Shown piece by piece: positions 42,301-53,392 of a stretch of 64,000 bases of DNA (positions are counted from its first letter, which is position 1; each line of letters opens with the position of its first letter). The position numbers were made by a program, and so were the translations under genes. The stretch covers positions 992,001 to 1,056,000 of the forward strand of contig CAUEEP010000901.1 in NCBI GenBank assembly GCA_958450365.1, given 5' to 3'. The DNA is from Mesorhabditis belari. Its lineage: Eukaryota > Nematoda > Chromadorea > Rhabditida > Rhabditidae. The notes under the pieces are model-generated. The model searched no databases, was not told the origin of the DNA, and saw only the letters and a program-made list of their open reading frames with translations.

Positions 42301-45300
42301 AGAACTTAGCTCTGTAATAGACTTAGAACTTGACTTTACAGTAATAGTACAATAATAGTAAAGCCACCCACTTGTATTAGTGCACCAATTCACCAATCAA
42401 TTCCTTACCCTGCAAAGCGGATCTTTTACAGATTGAGGAGCATGATTGCGAACTTAAACCCAGCTCATTATGGGCGGGACTTAGCCTTTTGCCGCATAAC
42501 TTTGCATGGAGTTTACATTTTATACAGAAATACGTCAAACTTGTAACAAAAACATCTGTCGTTGACAATTTAAGGTTTTCTTTGACAAATTTAAGGGCTA
42601 AGTCGCCTTTTTCTCAGCACCAATCCTTCGATTTGAACTATTTTGAGTATCATTCGATGCAGAATCAAAATTGCGCGTCGAATGATACCAAAATCAACTC
42701 AAAATCTAATATCTAGGCAAAGCTATGAGGCAAACGGTTAAGTTCCGTCCCGGGTTTAGGTTTTTAGTCAAGAACTTTGCATGGGTATTAGATTTTAAGA
42801 TAACTTTTGTATCATTTGACGTGCAATTTTGATTCTGCATCAAATGATAGTCAAAATAGTCAAAATAGCGGCTCACTTATTACCGCCACTACTCTCAAAC
42901 TTTCTACCAAACTATCGGAGATGTTAGCCTTCGAACGGTAACTCTCGAACGTGTGCTTCGCTTGAGCATTCGAGCCTGATTTTTACAACGTAATCTTGCC
43001 TTTAGTAACTAATATATTTGAGGTTTTCTTAGATTTTCTTAGATAACTCATAGATTACGGATTACGGACTACTGTAGCTTTTTCAAGTTATAGAAATCGC
43101 TTTGGATTATTCTAAACTGTACAAAGACACAGCACTAGGTCTGCTTTTCGAATCGATTCGGAGAACAGAACCGATTCGATTCTAAACAAAGCCAAACCAA
43201 AAACCAGATCTAATAAGCACAAGTTGAAGTTAACTGCCAGATCTTGTTGAAGTTAACTGGCAGACCTTGTTGAAGTGAACTGCTAGACCTTGTTGAAGTT
43301 AACTACCAGATAGATAGGATTAAAATATTACAATACAAGCCATTTAGCCTGTATGATTTTCGTCTTTCTGGCTCTCCTCGAATTTGCCATTGTCAATTCG
43401 ATCATGAGAAAATCCGATAAATATGATCAAATCGCGAAGAAAATTGCAGTCGCAAGAGGTGAATTGGTTTTGTAAACTTTTTTAATCACCTATTCTAGAG
43501 CCTGAAAAGAAAGAAGAATCGAGAAAGAATGAAGGTGATTCTAGAGTTGAAATTTTCCCTTATGTCATTGAAAATTTGCCCTTTCATCAAAAAATTCAAC
43601 AAAAAAAAAACTGAAATTTAGACACAATGCCTGTGGGAGGAAATGATTGGAATCGAAAAACGATTCGGGACTATTTGAGGAAAAACTCGAGAGATAGAAA
43701 ATTGAATCCGCAAAACCAGAAAAATGGTAATCTAATTGTAAGAAAAATCTACCGTAAATACTGTAATAGTACCCCAGTCCCATAATGACGGTGCAGAGTG
43801 TTGCGTAGGCTAGCTTTAAACGACTTTTTCTCAACACTGGTTTATGCTACAATGTTCGCTTAGGTATCAAAAAATAGCTGAAATTCAGGGCTATTTTTTG
43901 ATACCAAAGACGAATTTTTTGAAAGTACGGGTGCTTTGAAAAAAATGAAATACTAAAAAGACTTTTGCGATTACGCGACTGTACGAGGGGTGTGGGGTAC
44001 TATTACAGTATTTACGGTAGCTTGTTCCAAAGGAAAATTCCGTTTCCAGGTTTCAAGATAAGGCAAAAGCAAGCCTGTCTATAAGCTAAGTTCTGTTTTG
44101 GCTCTTGATCTAGTTTGATTTGGCTTTGTTCTTGAATTGTCCCCCAGAGCCAGGTCTAGACCCAGTCAGGCAAAGACCCAGCCAGGTCTGGACCCAGCCA
44201 GGCAAAGACCCAGCCAGGCAAAGACCCATATTGTCATTGCCATTGTTTAACAAGATGATTTCGTTACGTTCGTAACAAGGTTACGGTAACTTTTTTTGAA
44301 AACATTAATATGACACTTAATTCCATCCAAGGCAAGTTCAAGATTCCCTTTGAAATCTAAGAACTATAAAACTTTGATACCATACTAGCTGATCACTTAT
44401 TGAATAAAATGATAAATATAAAAAGCTGTATTTGTCAACATTTAAGTTTTTAAAATCTGTTTTCCAAAAAAAAGTAAAGACTTTCGCCGAGACCGGAATC
44501 GAAACCGCGAGCATAGTTTTGCAGACTAGTCCAGTATTCCCCAGGCCATCGCAGTCCTGTTTGGGTCCTCGCTTGGCGCCCCGTTATAGACGGCGTAGCA
44601 GAAATTAGCCGAAACTTTGCGGTTTTCTCAAAAACTAGCCTCCACTAGGAGAAATGAAAAATTATGTTTCTTAGAATTCGACGGGGGCTAGGTACTGACC
44701 TGAACAGGTACTGCCCTGAACCTGAACCAGCTTTACTGTTAGTCTGACCTAAATAACGTTTCCGGTGACTAGCCTGGGTTACAGCTCTACGGTAAAATAC
44801 CTCTAACGTTGACTGGGTTTTTGATTTGGGAAATGAATCATTTCAGTTGGTAGTTCATAACTTTTTTGGTGATTAGCAATTGTGTGTAAATGGAAATCTA
44901 GTTCATTTCAACAGTTCACTTCTAAAGCCTTTTCCATTTGTTTCCTTTTCTAGAGTCTCCACATCGTCCTCCGTATCTCGTCGTCTACAAAGAGCCCGAA
45001 AACCAGGATGGAGCAACGGGTAAACCCTGATTTCCAATCATTTATCACAATTCTTTCACAAATTTCAAAATATTTTACTAAAATATATCGAGGAAGGTGA
45101 GAAATTTAACATTTTTAAAATGTTTTAACTTAAATTTGGACTTATGGATTGGACTTAAAAGCAAAAGCGAAAAATTTAGAGTACGATTCGGCTGAGGAAA
45201 CGTTTAACGATGGTGGGAATCTAGGAAATCAAACGGATCAGATTAGAGAAGATGAGCTCGAGATTTCCGGTAAATATTTTACATCAAAATTCAAATAAGA

Positions 45301-46871
45301 TTTAGAATTTAGGATTTAAGAAAATTTTCAGATGATGACACGAAAATGTGGAACAAAGCGATGCGAAAAGACAACCCGAATGGACTGATCGTGTTGCCGA
45401 GAAAGGTTTGAGTTTCGAGAAAGAAATGAAAGATCTTTTGAGAGAATCATCCGGAAGTTGAAAGCTGGCAAACCAGTTATTAATTATGAAGTTTTCAGCG
45501 CAAGAACAAGGACCCGCAGGAGCCATGCACTCAAGCATCCCGTCCGAACTCTCAACTCATCAATCGGGGAGTCGCCGAGAGCACGTATGCTGTGGTTGGT
45601 GAAAGTCTTGTCCTCCTTTTGCATTTTAATTTCACAACTTTCGCAGCAGCTAAAAACCAAAGCTTCTATTGACGGTATTGACTATTTGCAAGTATGATAT
45701 TTTTCCAACGATTGGGCAGAGCGTGTAATTTTTCTTACAAACAGAAGTTGACTGGGCTCCGTTGAAGTAGGCAACGATATTCGTTAGTTCTCGATCATTG
45801 GCCAAGTGCTAGCTTGTCAAATCAACGGCTAACTTCTTGAAATGTAGAAATAACTTAACGCAATGTCTAGAGAATATAATGGTTCAAAGAGAACTTTTCA
45901 GCTTAAAGTCTACAGTATTTTTCTGACCATTCAATAGGGTTAATTTTGTGCCACATAGAGAAAAGCTCTTTTTTTTCATCTACGCGATCTATCTAAGCGA
46001 TCCATCTATCTAATTACCGTAGAAACTCTAATAAAACGGCCGCCCTATAGGAGCGTCACGTAGTCTAAGTTTACTCTCAAACAAACAATCATATCTTGAC
46101 ACCAGTACGTTTGTTTCTTCAGGTTTAGATATCAAATTAAAGTAGAGAAAATGGGTGATCTTTTGAGATATAACATAGATTTTTAACATCAACCAGTGCT
46201 TGGAAAGAAATGATTGAAAATCGGCGAAAATCGGCTATTTTTTCCCATTTTTCAATCACTTTTTTCTAAGCACTGGTTAATGTTAGAAATCTGTGTTATA
46301 TCTCAAAAGATCACCCATTTTCTCTACTTTAATTTAATACCAAAGCTCACAGAAACAAATGTACTGGTGTCAAGATATGATCGTTTGTTTGAGAGTAAAC
46401 TTTTAGATGATGTGGCTGCGTGGTTCATAAACTAAATGTATTTGCAAATACCGAGCTTACGTACCAATTATTCAGCTATTATTCAGCTTTGTGACTGTTT
46501 CCACTCTCCACAAATTGTGTTGACAAAAGATTAACACCAAACGTTTACAGATGACTCAATCATTCTCTCGTCGTGCTTTCCATATCGATCAAATCTGTCG
46601 TTGCATTTTCCCGGGCATTTTTCCTCATTAGCCTCTCCCTTCCAATAGTAGCACCCCTAGTGTTTCCACTCTACACAAATTGTGTTCACAAAAGATTAAC
46701 ACTAAAAGTTTACAGATGTCTCACTCATTCTCCCGACGTGCTTTCCATCTCGACCAAATCTGCCGTTACATTTTCCCGGGCACTTTCCTCATTTTCAATC
46801 TCTGGTATTGGATTTATTTTCTCATTTATCACAAAAATATTCTCATCGCTGAGATGAAAGATCAATTGTAG
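36364..46871 (+). CDS. Cys-loop ligand-gated anion channel subunit (LGC type)
   Basis: 563-aa pentameric channel subunit. Exons: 36364-36374, 37393-37558, 37685-37794, 39215-39331, 39894-39970, 40017-40089, 41195-41283, 41328-41456, 41511-41566, 41682-41748, 43348-43458, 43499-43534, 43622-43726, 44954-45019, 45162-45269, 45332-45405, 45499-45594, 45647-45691, 46716-46871. Phases all agree. The tiny first exon (MIQ plus two bases) is inferred from phase and gives signal peptide [13 protein letters not shown]; a trans-splice-like TATTTCAG ends at 36323. Cys loop: [15 protein letters not shown]. Second cysteine pair: RYCNGAYRY...NFSCL. M1 [20 protein letters not shown]2 [17 protein letters not shown] with the PAR motif typical of anion selectivity; M3 [20 protein letters not shown]4 [20 protein letters not shown]. 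Ligand unknown. The exon 17 and 18 boundaries are the least certain. Confidence 0.88.
36505..36920. repeat. 18-bp minisatellite in channel intron 1
   Basis: About 23 units of GATCTAGTTCATCTAGCT with some 9-bp half units dropped. The minus-strand Leu-Asp-Glu/Gln frame is a repeat artefact. Confidence 0.93.
37895..38687. mobile_element. Composite: repeat plus mariner family A element in channel intron 3
   Basis: 37895-38076 equals 12806-12988. At 38077 a family A element starts (CTGGGTTGGTGAGTTGAAAA) and ends at 38687, with TA duplications at 38075-38076 and 38688-38689. It keeps transposase C-terminal sequence on the left and the family palindrome. Confidence 0.8.
39430..39695. mobile_element. 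Palindromic MITE, TACCGTAAATACTGTAATAG family, copy 2
   Basis: In channel intron 4. Complete inverted ends, with a central GGTATCAAAAAATAGC palindrome. Confidence 0.88.
39696..39893 (+). repeat. Intron 4 segment duplicated in intron 13
   Basis: From CTTGTTCCAAAGGAAAATTC to the exon 5 acceptor (GATTTCGTTTCAG). 44020-44275 repeats it together with the MITE, with extra CCCAGCCAGGCAAAGA units and GATTTCGTTACG in place of the acceptor. Confidence 0.8.
40193..41155. mobile_element. 963-bp TIR element flanked by TTAA
   Basis: Ends CACGTTGACGACA and the inverse TGTCGTCAACGTG, flanked by TTAA on both sides (40189-40192, 41156-41159) as in piggyBac-type elements. The inverted match runs on into AAATAGATC outside the TTAA, so the true end is ambiguous. 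Subterminal TGTCACCTGACATCAGGTGA palindromes lie near both ends. No transposase seen. In channel intron 6. Confidence 0.65.
41840..42870. repeat. Tandem palindromic repeats in channel intron 10
   Basis: Alternating blocks GGTATCATTCGA(C/T)GC..AATTTTGATTCTGCATCGAATGATA, TCATTATGGGCGGGACTTGG and AAAACATCTGTCGTT occur in both orientations, at least twice. It looks like two or more inverted-repeat elements side by side. Confidence 0.65.
43750..44275. repeat. MITE copy 3 with the duplicated intron 4 tail
   Basis: 43750-44019 is the TACCGTAAATACTGTAATAG element. 44020-44275 is the intron 4 tail copy. Both together equal 39430-39893. Confidence 0.82.
44475..44580 (-). repeat. Degenerate tRNA-like sequence
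   Basis: The minus strand has a B-box-like GGTTTCGATTCC and an upstream GATGGCCTGGGG stretch. Stems do not close. In channel intron 13. Confidence 0.3.
46070..46408. repeat. Palindromic element in channel intron 18
   Basis: Arms of about 145 bp share GAGAAAATGGGTGATCTTTTGAG-type sequence (GGGTGATCTTTTGAGATATA and inverse), and outer TTTACTCTCAAACAAAC. Confidence 0.8.
46551..46631 (+). pseudogene. Duplicated, truncated M4 exon of the channel gene
   Basis: Reads [14 protein letters not shown], then [12 protein letters not shown] and a stop. The real last exon at 46716 reads [14 protein letters not shown] and [10 protein letters not shown] and continues through M4. About 130 bp including the acceptor are tandemly duplicated; an indel in the first copy stops it before M4. 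Confidence 0.8.
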
Positions 46872-47937
46872 TTGTAGTTGATTGTGATTTTTGAACACTT
46901 TAAACTTCAACTAGAAGCTCTCGAGTATCTTCGTGCAAAAAAATGTGTTCTAATCAAGAAATTAACGAAAAATCTTTTGAGATTAGATGCATTCATTGGA
47001 TATATTTCTAAAATTTTAAAAATTTCTTTATAAACATTACTAGTTTCAAATATTACTACCGTAAATACTGTAATAGTACCCCAGCCCCAAAACGACGGTG
47101 CGGAGTGTTGCGTAGGCTAGCTTTGAACGAGTTTTTCTCGACACTGGTTTATGCTACAATGCGCGCTCTGCTACAATACAATGGAGTCTGTAAGAGATGC
47201 CAGCTCTAAAGCAGGTCAGAGGTCTAGGTCAGAGAGCCAACGCCAATCCAGTGTTTTTGTGGTGTGCGCCAAATTGAGCCAGGAGAAGGCTGGCTTCTGA
47301 GCAGGTATATCCAGCTAGATCTCAGTGCTTATAAGCTAAATCAGAGCTAGGGGAGAGTCAAGTTAACCTACCGTAAATACTGTAATAGTACCCCACCCCC
47401 ATAACGACGGTGCGGAGTGTTGCGTAGTCTAGCTTTGAACGAGTTTTTCTCGACACTGGTTTATGCTACAATGTTCGCTTAGGTATCAAAAAATAGCCCT
47501 GAATTTCAGCTATTTTTTGATACCAAAGACGCATTTTTTGAAAGTACGGGAGCTTTGAAAAAAATGAAATACTAAAAAACTTTTGCGACTACGCGACTGT
47601 ACGAGGAGGGTGGGGTACTATTACAGTTTTTACGGTATGTTCAAAGTTACTGTAAATCTCCAGTAATCAGCTAAAACAAGTCACTTTTCAAATAATGAAT
47701 TGATGAATTGATGAACTCAAATGAATTTATATTCAATTTCTCTCAACGAAATACTTTTTCTTCAAATACTGTATTTTACTATAAATCTAGAGGTAATAGA
47801 ATACTGTAATGAGAATGAAAATTAAAGCTTAGCGTTTTTTTAAAAATTTCATTTTAAACATTGATTCATTTTTGAAGAGATTTTGATAAACAAACTTTCA
47901 AATAAATAACTAATGGAAATTTGAATTGATGAATCTA
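46872..47937. other. 3' flank of the channel gene with MITE copies
   Basis: Contains a partial TACCGTAAATACTGTAATAG element at 47057-47165 and a complete one at 47369-47637, otherwise AT-rich sequence. No gene. Confidence 0.6.
47369..47637. mobile_element. Palindromic MITE, TACCGTAAATACTGTAATAG family, copy 5
   Basis: Complete ends and central palindrome. The right end has ACAGTTTTTACGG in place of ACAGTATTTACGG. Confidence 0.85.
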
Positions 47938-49316
47938 TTAGGTTGTTCGGATATAAACAAGCGTTGCTGAACTTATTGTTTAAAACGTGTCTTTCTGTAT
48001 TTAAAAGTACGTTATCTTGTGCATATTTGGAAGCTTTTTAAACGGATAATTTCTTATTTTTAAGATCTTTTTTTCTTGCTTTAGATGACCGACTTCAAAT
48101 ATTGGGTTGGTGAATTGAAAACAAATCTTATTATGCTTGATTCCGAAGTACTATTACGTATTAATTTTAACATCGGTGTGGTGTTGTTATTTCTGGGGCC
48201 GATTTTCTAAACCAAGCCAAATTTTAGTCAAGCTTTTTAAGTCAAATCCAATAGGTTACTTAAGGTTGAAATTCTAGGTTATGGCCAATTGGCCAAGAAA
48301 GTCATTGGTTTGGCTTGGCTTTTTGGAGAAGCCTTGGTAGTGGTGCTAACAATACACCAAAATAAGAAGTGATCTATTGGATTGGTGAATTGAAAACTGC
48401 CGGCTATTGTCATATGTGACAGTTTGAGCACTTTCTTCAAAAGAAACCCATTTTAGTGTCAATGGAAAAGTTGTAGAGAATCAAAAATCAAGCTTATATC
48501 CAAATTTTCAGAACGATTCAAAAACTGGTTTTCAAGAAATGCCAAATTTACGAATTTTCACAAAACTTGCATTTTAAGCGAAACTACTGAGTGTATCTTT
48601 TTGGAAATATGGCTATAAGCCTAGTTTTTGATTCTCTACAACTTTTCTATTGACACCAAAATGGGTTTCTTTTGAAGAAAGTGCTCAAACGGGGACATCT
48701 CCAGTCCTCGATTTTTGAGTCTCACACTTGTCTGACACACAACCCAAAATCCTACTACAAAATCCTAATCCACAAAATCCTACATCCACAAAATTGCCTG
48801 CAAAATGGGCAGAAGTCGTCAATAGTAATGGAAATTATTTGGAATGAATTCATGGTTTTATTTTGAATAAATTTTAGTTCAAAGTCCGGCAGTTTTCAAC
48901 TCACCAACCCAATATATCAAGTTCGCATCTGCCTACTTTACGACTTCAAACTGGGCAAAACAGTAGCGGAATCCTATTGAGATTTGGTCAAAGCATTTGG
49001 GAATGATGTATTGTTCGAAAGCCGATGCCGAGCCTGACTCCAACGCTTTCGGAATGGTGATGAAAGTCTCGAGGATCATGAACACTCTCGTGAAGAATAT
49101 CGTTGTCGACCTCAAGCGGTAGACAACGATATTTTGAGGGCTGCAATCGAACCGGATCCTTGTCAAACGACGCGTGAACTCGCTCAATAGTTTCTATATT
49201 AAAATTCTACTATTGATGAGCATCTCCACGCCATTGGAAAAATGCGATCAGATGCGGGAAATGGCTTCCTCACGAGTTAAGCAGTGCAAACGCTCGTTTA
49301 TATCCGAACAATCTAA
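47938..49316 (+). mobile_element. Decayed mariner (TTAGGTTGTTCGGATATAAA ends) with nested insertions
   Basis: TIRs TTAGGTTGTTCGGATATAAA and the inverse, with TA duplications at 47936-47937 and 49317-49318. Total 1379 bp. At 48950-49190 the plus strand keeps a broken HTH region, with LVKAFGNDVLFESRC, RFRNGDESLEDHEHS and EPDPCQTTRELAQ readable in parts and a stop near 48990. A family A element (48377-48912) and a lone family A end (48102) are nested inside. Confidence 0.8.
48377..48912. mobile_element. Mariner family A element nested in another mariner
   Basis: TTGGATTGGTGAATTGAAAA left end and CCAACCCAA right end, with TA on both sides. It has the internal palindrome and a KWAEVVNSNGNYLE-type transposase tail on the plus strand. 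Confidence 0.82.
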
Positions 49317-49318
49317 TA

Positions 49319-50017
49319 AAAAAAGCTTTACTTTCAATTTCTAAATATAAAATCAGGTTTTTATAAGAGCTCTTCAAATTTTATCTATTTTCTAATTCAA
49401 ATCCGAATCTGTTCAGAGCAAAGTATCACGAAAAAAATGAATTACAATGGACAGAATTACAATGGACAAATTTTATCAAGTGTTACTGAGAACGAAATTT
49501 GGATTATCTTTTTTTTGGGGAATAAATAAAGAAACCCTGTTGAATAGACGTGTGAAAAAAAAAAAGAAAATCTCGTTTTCCCAAGTCCCATTCATTTCAC
49601 GAATAGAAAAGGATCAAGAAAACTCAGAAAAAAAAAAGAGGAATAACTCTGTTTTCATGCAAGATTTTATGTATACTCTTGTTGAAGAATTTCGACTTTA
49701 AAATTTAAACTAACTAACTAACCAATTGTTGGATTTAAAAATTTCCAATTCAACCTCATTTTCTTCTGCGCTCAATTTTCTTTCTTTCTTTCTTTCTTTC
49801 TTTCTTTTTGTGCTTGTTGAGTTTAAATATTCATTTTCAAATATTCAATTTTTCAAATATTTGAAAAAAACTTTCTTTCTTGTTTTCTTCGTTTTGTTTA
49901 AAGTTTTGGAAATAAAAATGAAATAAAAGTGACTGGAAAAAAGCAAAATGAGGTACTTTGAGCGAGCGCACAATCGCGCGCTTTCTGGCACACCAGGCAT
50001 ATAGATATCAAGAAAAC
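49319..50017. other. AT-rich spacer
   Basis: A TTTC tetranucleotide run lies at about 49780-49808. The 84-codon frame at 49447 is Lys-rich with no recognisable feature. The promoter part of an SL unit starts near 49958 (GAGCGAGCGCACAATC; TCTGGCACAC at 49984). Confidence 0.5.
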
Positions 50018-50057
50018 GGGTTGATTACCCAAGTTTGAGGTTGGCGCCGAGACCTTT
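50018..50057 (+). pseudogene. Truncated SL1-type gene upstream of tRNA-Pro
   Basis: Leader GGGTTGATTACCC + AAGTTTGAG then GT donor. The match stops after GCGCCGAGACC, losing the Sm site and hairpin. TCTGGCACAC lies at -34 because about 13 nt are deleted. The sequence after it is the tRNA flank. Confidence 0.75.
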
Positions 50058-50137
50058 TCCTCTTTCTCGCCGAAGCCAGTTTCCTCCAAGATTTGAACCA
50101 TCCAAAAGATCACCCCCATTTTCACTAGCCGAAACAT

Positions 50138-50209
50138 GGCTCGTTGGTCTAGTGGTATGATTCTCGCTTTGGGTGCGAGAGGTCCCGGGTTCAATCCCCG
50201 GACGAGCCC
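50138..50209 (+). tRNA. tRNA-Pro (TGG), third copy
   Basis: Differs from the two copies in the inverted repeat at one T-loop base (GGTTCAATCCC for GGTTCGATCCC). All stems are intact, anticodon TGG, with a T-rich 3' flank. Confidence 0.95.
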
Positions 50210-50637
50210 AAGCTTTTGTTTTTTTGGGAAGAAAGCTTTAGTAACTTTAAGACTTAGTAACTTTAAGCTTTAGTAACTTAAGTAGACGCTCCAAGAACGG
50301 TTTCTCGACAAATTTTTGGAACGTTTCACCAATAGGGGATGCATCAATGAACCCAAGTGTCAGATCTTAAATCTTTCATTCTTTATTTTATCTGTTTTTG
50401 TTAGGACTCGTTCTTTAATATCTTTATGAAGCTAATATCAGATTCGGCTTCTCGGCTATTTATTTGATATAGCTGTAACTCAGCGATGATAGGCGATTGA
50501 AATAGAAAGCATCAGCCCTCCGTCGGACGGAGAGACTCGAGACGACACGTCTGTGTGTACCTTTCGAGTGTTTCGCAAGAAAAAGCGGCATCTGGCACAC
50601 GGTCCGTTGAGATAGCGCGACAGAGACTCGGGTCTCC

Positions 50638-50732
50638 GGTTTAATTACCCAAGTTTGAGGTTAGCATTAACCGCGAGACCTCCCAATAGTGTCTCGAAAA
50701 AATTTTGGAACGCGTCCCCGTTGGGGCGATGC
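50638..50732 (+). ncRNA. SL1 spliced leader RNA gene (exact SL1 leader)
   Basis: Exact 22-nt SL1 leader at 50638-50659, donor GTTAG, Sm site AATTTTGGAAC, and 3' hairpin around GCGTCCCC-GTT-GGGG. 95 nt. Promoter TCTGGCACAC at 50591-50600 (-47) and upstream block GTGTGTACCTTTCGAGTG. With 18764 it is the most likely functional SL1 gene here. Confidence 0.9.
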
Positions 50733-51130
50733 ACAAATAAACTAGGAATTTGAAATGATATGAAACTTTGAGGTTCGATTTCATTTTATCGTGATTCATC
50801 GAGAAACGTGTCAACTTTTCGCTTAACTTTCAGTGAAACGTTGCCGGGGAACCACACGGAAATCGTCACGGGAGAATTTTCTCCACTACTCTATGGCGGA
50901 GAAAATTTTGGAAAATACGGGTTCTCCTCGTGCTGAAAATTGATCCCCAGCATTTTGTTGTTTTCAGATGAGTTAGATTCGTGAGATTTTGAGTAGTTGG
51001 CTTCTTTTTGGAGAATTTCGAAACTTCTGGCTGAAATGACAGTGTCGGAGGTGTACTTTGCGAGAGCCCACAATCGTGCGCTTTCTGGCACACCAGGCAG
51101 ATAGATGATGAGAAAGCGGGCATCAAAGTC

Positions 51131-51223
51131 GGTTTAATTACCCAAATTTGAGGTCAGTATCCCGAGACTTTACGAAAAGTTTTTCGAGAAAATTTTGGAG
51201 AGGATTTCTCTTTTGAGAAGTCC
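51131..51223 (+). ncRNA. SL1-variant leader RNA gene
   Basis: Leader GGTTTAATTACCC + AAATTTGAG (one change), GT donor, Sm-like AAATTTTGGAG, 9-bp hairpin GGATTTCTC-TTTT-GAGAAGTCC. 93 nt. TCTGGCACAC at 51084-51093 (-47). The altered Sm site leaves activity open. Confidence 0.75.
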
Positions 51224-51894
51224 ACAAATCTCATAGTCAGCAATTCGATGGCTTTGGATCTCTTTCGAAGCTCTAATCCAAAAATGAGTGTTTACATCTG
51301 CATCTATTCCTTTCCAATTAATCTTTTTTTTCAGCAATCTTTCATTTTTCATAATGAAACTTTTCAAAAAATCTGCAAAAACTCGTGCTTTCCCAAGAAG
51401 AAATTTTCCACATTTTCTTTCGATTCCAAGTAGGCATCGAAATTTTCAATAAAATAAAAACTCTAATTAGTTTCACATAGGGTTTCTTGGAAAAAATTGG
51501 GCTTATTTGTAAAAAGATGACTTATAACCTAAAAGAAATAAGGAAGCAAGATTGAGAATTCCTTTCTGCAGCTGAATAATTCCCCATCTTGAATCAAAAA
51601 AGAAAAGGAACTGGAATTATTTAACTTTTCTCTTTTTCACTTTTCTTTCTAAGCTTGATTTCAGCTTTCTCTCTATTTCTGACTCATTTTTGAGGTAAAT
51701 GAACGTTCAAAAATTCTCAGTAGCTACAATTTTTGACTTTTAAATTAAGAAAAAGGTTAAAAAAAAAGATCAGAGTCTAGCTATTAATTGAAAGTTTTCT
51801 AAATTAGAGAAAAATAGTGAAGAAAGTTTGAAAAGTTGATCTAAGGATCTTTTGACTAAGAAATTGTCTCTTTAAGGCTGAAATTGAATACTTC

Positions 51895-52199
51895 TGGTGT
51901 TATATCACATCCAGTAATTGAATCTAATAGAAATATTAAAGAAGATTGAAATATTTTACATTTTAATTCATAATACTACTGGTAAGAAGGTAAAACATCA
52001 AAAACAAAGCTAAAGTTCTTTCTCGTAGCTAAAATCAATATCATCAATATGATTTGAATGTGATTCTAGCTACCAGAGAGAACTTTAGCTTTGTTCTTGA
52101 TGTTTTACCTTTTTGCAAGTGGTACTTGAATTAAAATGTAGGATATTTCAATCTTCTTTTATATTTCTATTAGATTCAATTACTGGATGTGATATAATA
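51895..52199. mobile_element. Palindromic MITE
   Basis: Ends TTATATCACATCCAGTAATT and the inverse. Arms of about 110-150 bp include CATCAAAAACAAAGCTAAAG and its partner around a short loop at about 52040. Confidence 0.8.
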
Positions 52200-52210
52200 C
52201 CCCATTCAGT

Positions 52211-52345
52211 GATCTAACAAGCCTTGGTCTAACAAACCTTGGTCTAACAGGCCTTGGTCTAACAAGCCTTGGTCTAACAAACCTTGGTCTAACAGGCCTT
52301 GGTCTAACAAGCCTTGGTCTAACAAGCCTTGGTCTAACAAGAAAT
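52211..52345. repeat. Minisatellite (GGTCTAACAAGCCTT)n
   Basis: About nine 15-bp units with AAG/AAA/AGG variants, directly beside the palindrome. Confidence 0.9.
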
Positions 52346-52821
52346 TTCTGAAATTCAGTCAAAGGAGTAAAACTATCACAAAGTTTACCTTTAAAATTCG
52401 AAACACTTTCACTGAACTCATTTCCTTGGGCTTAGAAGCTAGAAGAAAGTTTGATGACAATGAGAAATTAAGAATTAAAAAACTTATTCAATAACTTCTT
52501 GAGCTCTGGATATCGGAATATATGGAAACTTTTCAGAAATCTTTGTCCATTATTGGAGCTTTGATTTCTTTGGCTTTCTTTGGCTTTCTTAGGCTTTGGC
52601 TTTCTTAGACTTTCTTATCCTTTGACTTTAGCAACTAGAATTGCCAACTTTTTCCCTATGACGTACCACTGTTTCCCAATTCTTCCGATCATTTCTTCAA
52701 CCTCTTCAATTTTTCATTGATCAACTTGAAATTCCAGTACAAAATCCCAAATTAACACCTGTTTTTGATGAAAATTAATGAATTATTGGTAAATTTTTCT
52801 TAAATTTCTCACCTGTTCATT

Positions 52822-53151
52822 TTACAGATCTTCTGCCCACAAGAGTTCAAATAAACGATCAAATTTAAAGTGAATCAGTTGATTTTTTTGAAATTTTGAA
52901 AGCTTTAGAGCTTTATAGCACCTAGAGAAGGTGAAAAAAGGAGATCTGCGATTTTTTTTTTCTTGTTTAGCAAGGTATTCTCTATGGGATTCTTTTCTAG
53001 ATATTTTGGGCTTAAAATCAAAACACAACTCTAGTAATTCAATTATTTCCTTCTTGTAGCTTTTCCAGACACCGATTTGAGTAGCCAGTCTAGACTCAGC
53101 TAGATCCCGGTCTAGATCCTCATACTTGATTGGATCTTTGAATCTTTGCAT
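52822..53151 (-). CDS. Hypothetical 109-codon ORF
   Basis: ATG at 53149-53151. The protein is Lys/Glu-rich with no signal peptide, membrane segment or domain I recognise. No TTTTCAG acceptor or TATA box lies just upstream, and the AT-rich composition matches non-coding neighbours. It may well be a chance frame. Confidence 0.15.
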   Translation of the reverse strand: MQRFKDPIKYEDLDRDLAESRLATQIGVWKSYKKEIIELLELCFDFKPKISRKESHREYLAKQEKKNRRSPFFTFSRCYKALKLSKFQKNQLIHFKFDRLFELLWAEDL

Positions 53152-53392
53152 TTTCAATTATTGCTTTTGACATTACCATCCGCCTAACTCCCGTTAGCAT
53201 TCGAAAAGAAACCGGTTCTAGTTTTCAATGTCGCTCTGAGTGTCCTCTAGGTGTTTTTTTAAATTTTCATCCGCTTTTCATTCAATAAGTTTTTTCAGGC
53301 TATAGATATTATTTAAAGCCTTTAGAAGCTTTAAAAAAATTGAGCATTTGGTGCTTTACGGTGAACGCCCGTTCACCGTAAAGGGGAGCGAA

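Larger units (their letters stand above)
51224..52821. other. Non-coding region
   Basis: A palindromic element and a minisatellite (listed separately) plus AT-rich sequence with CTTTGGCTTTCTT repeats at 52560-52610. No convincing gene. Confidence 0.5.
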
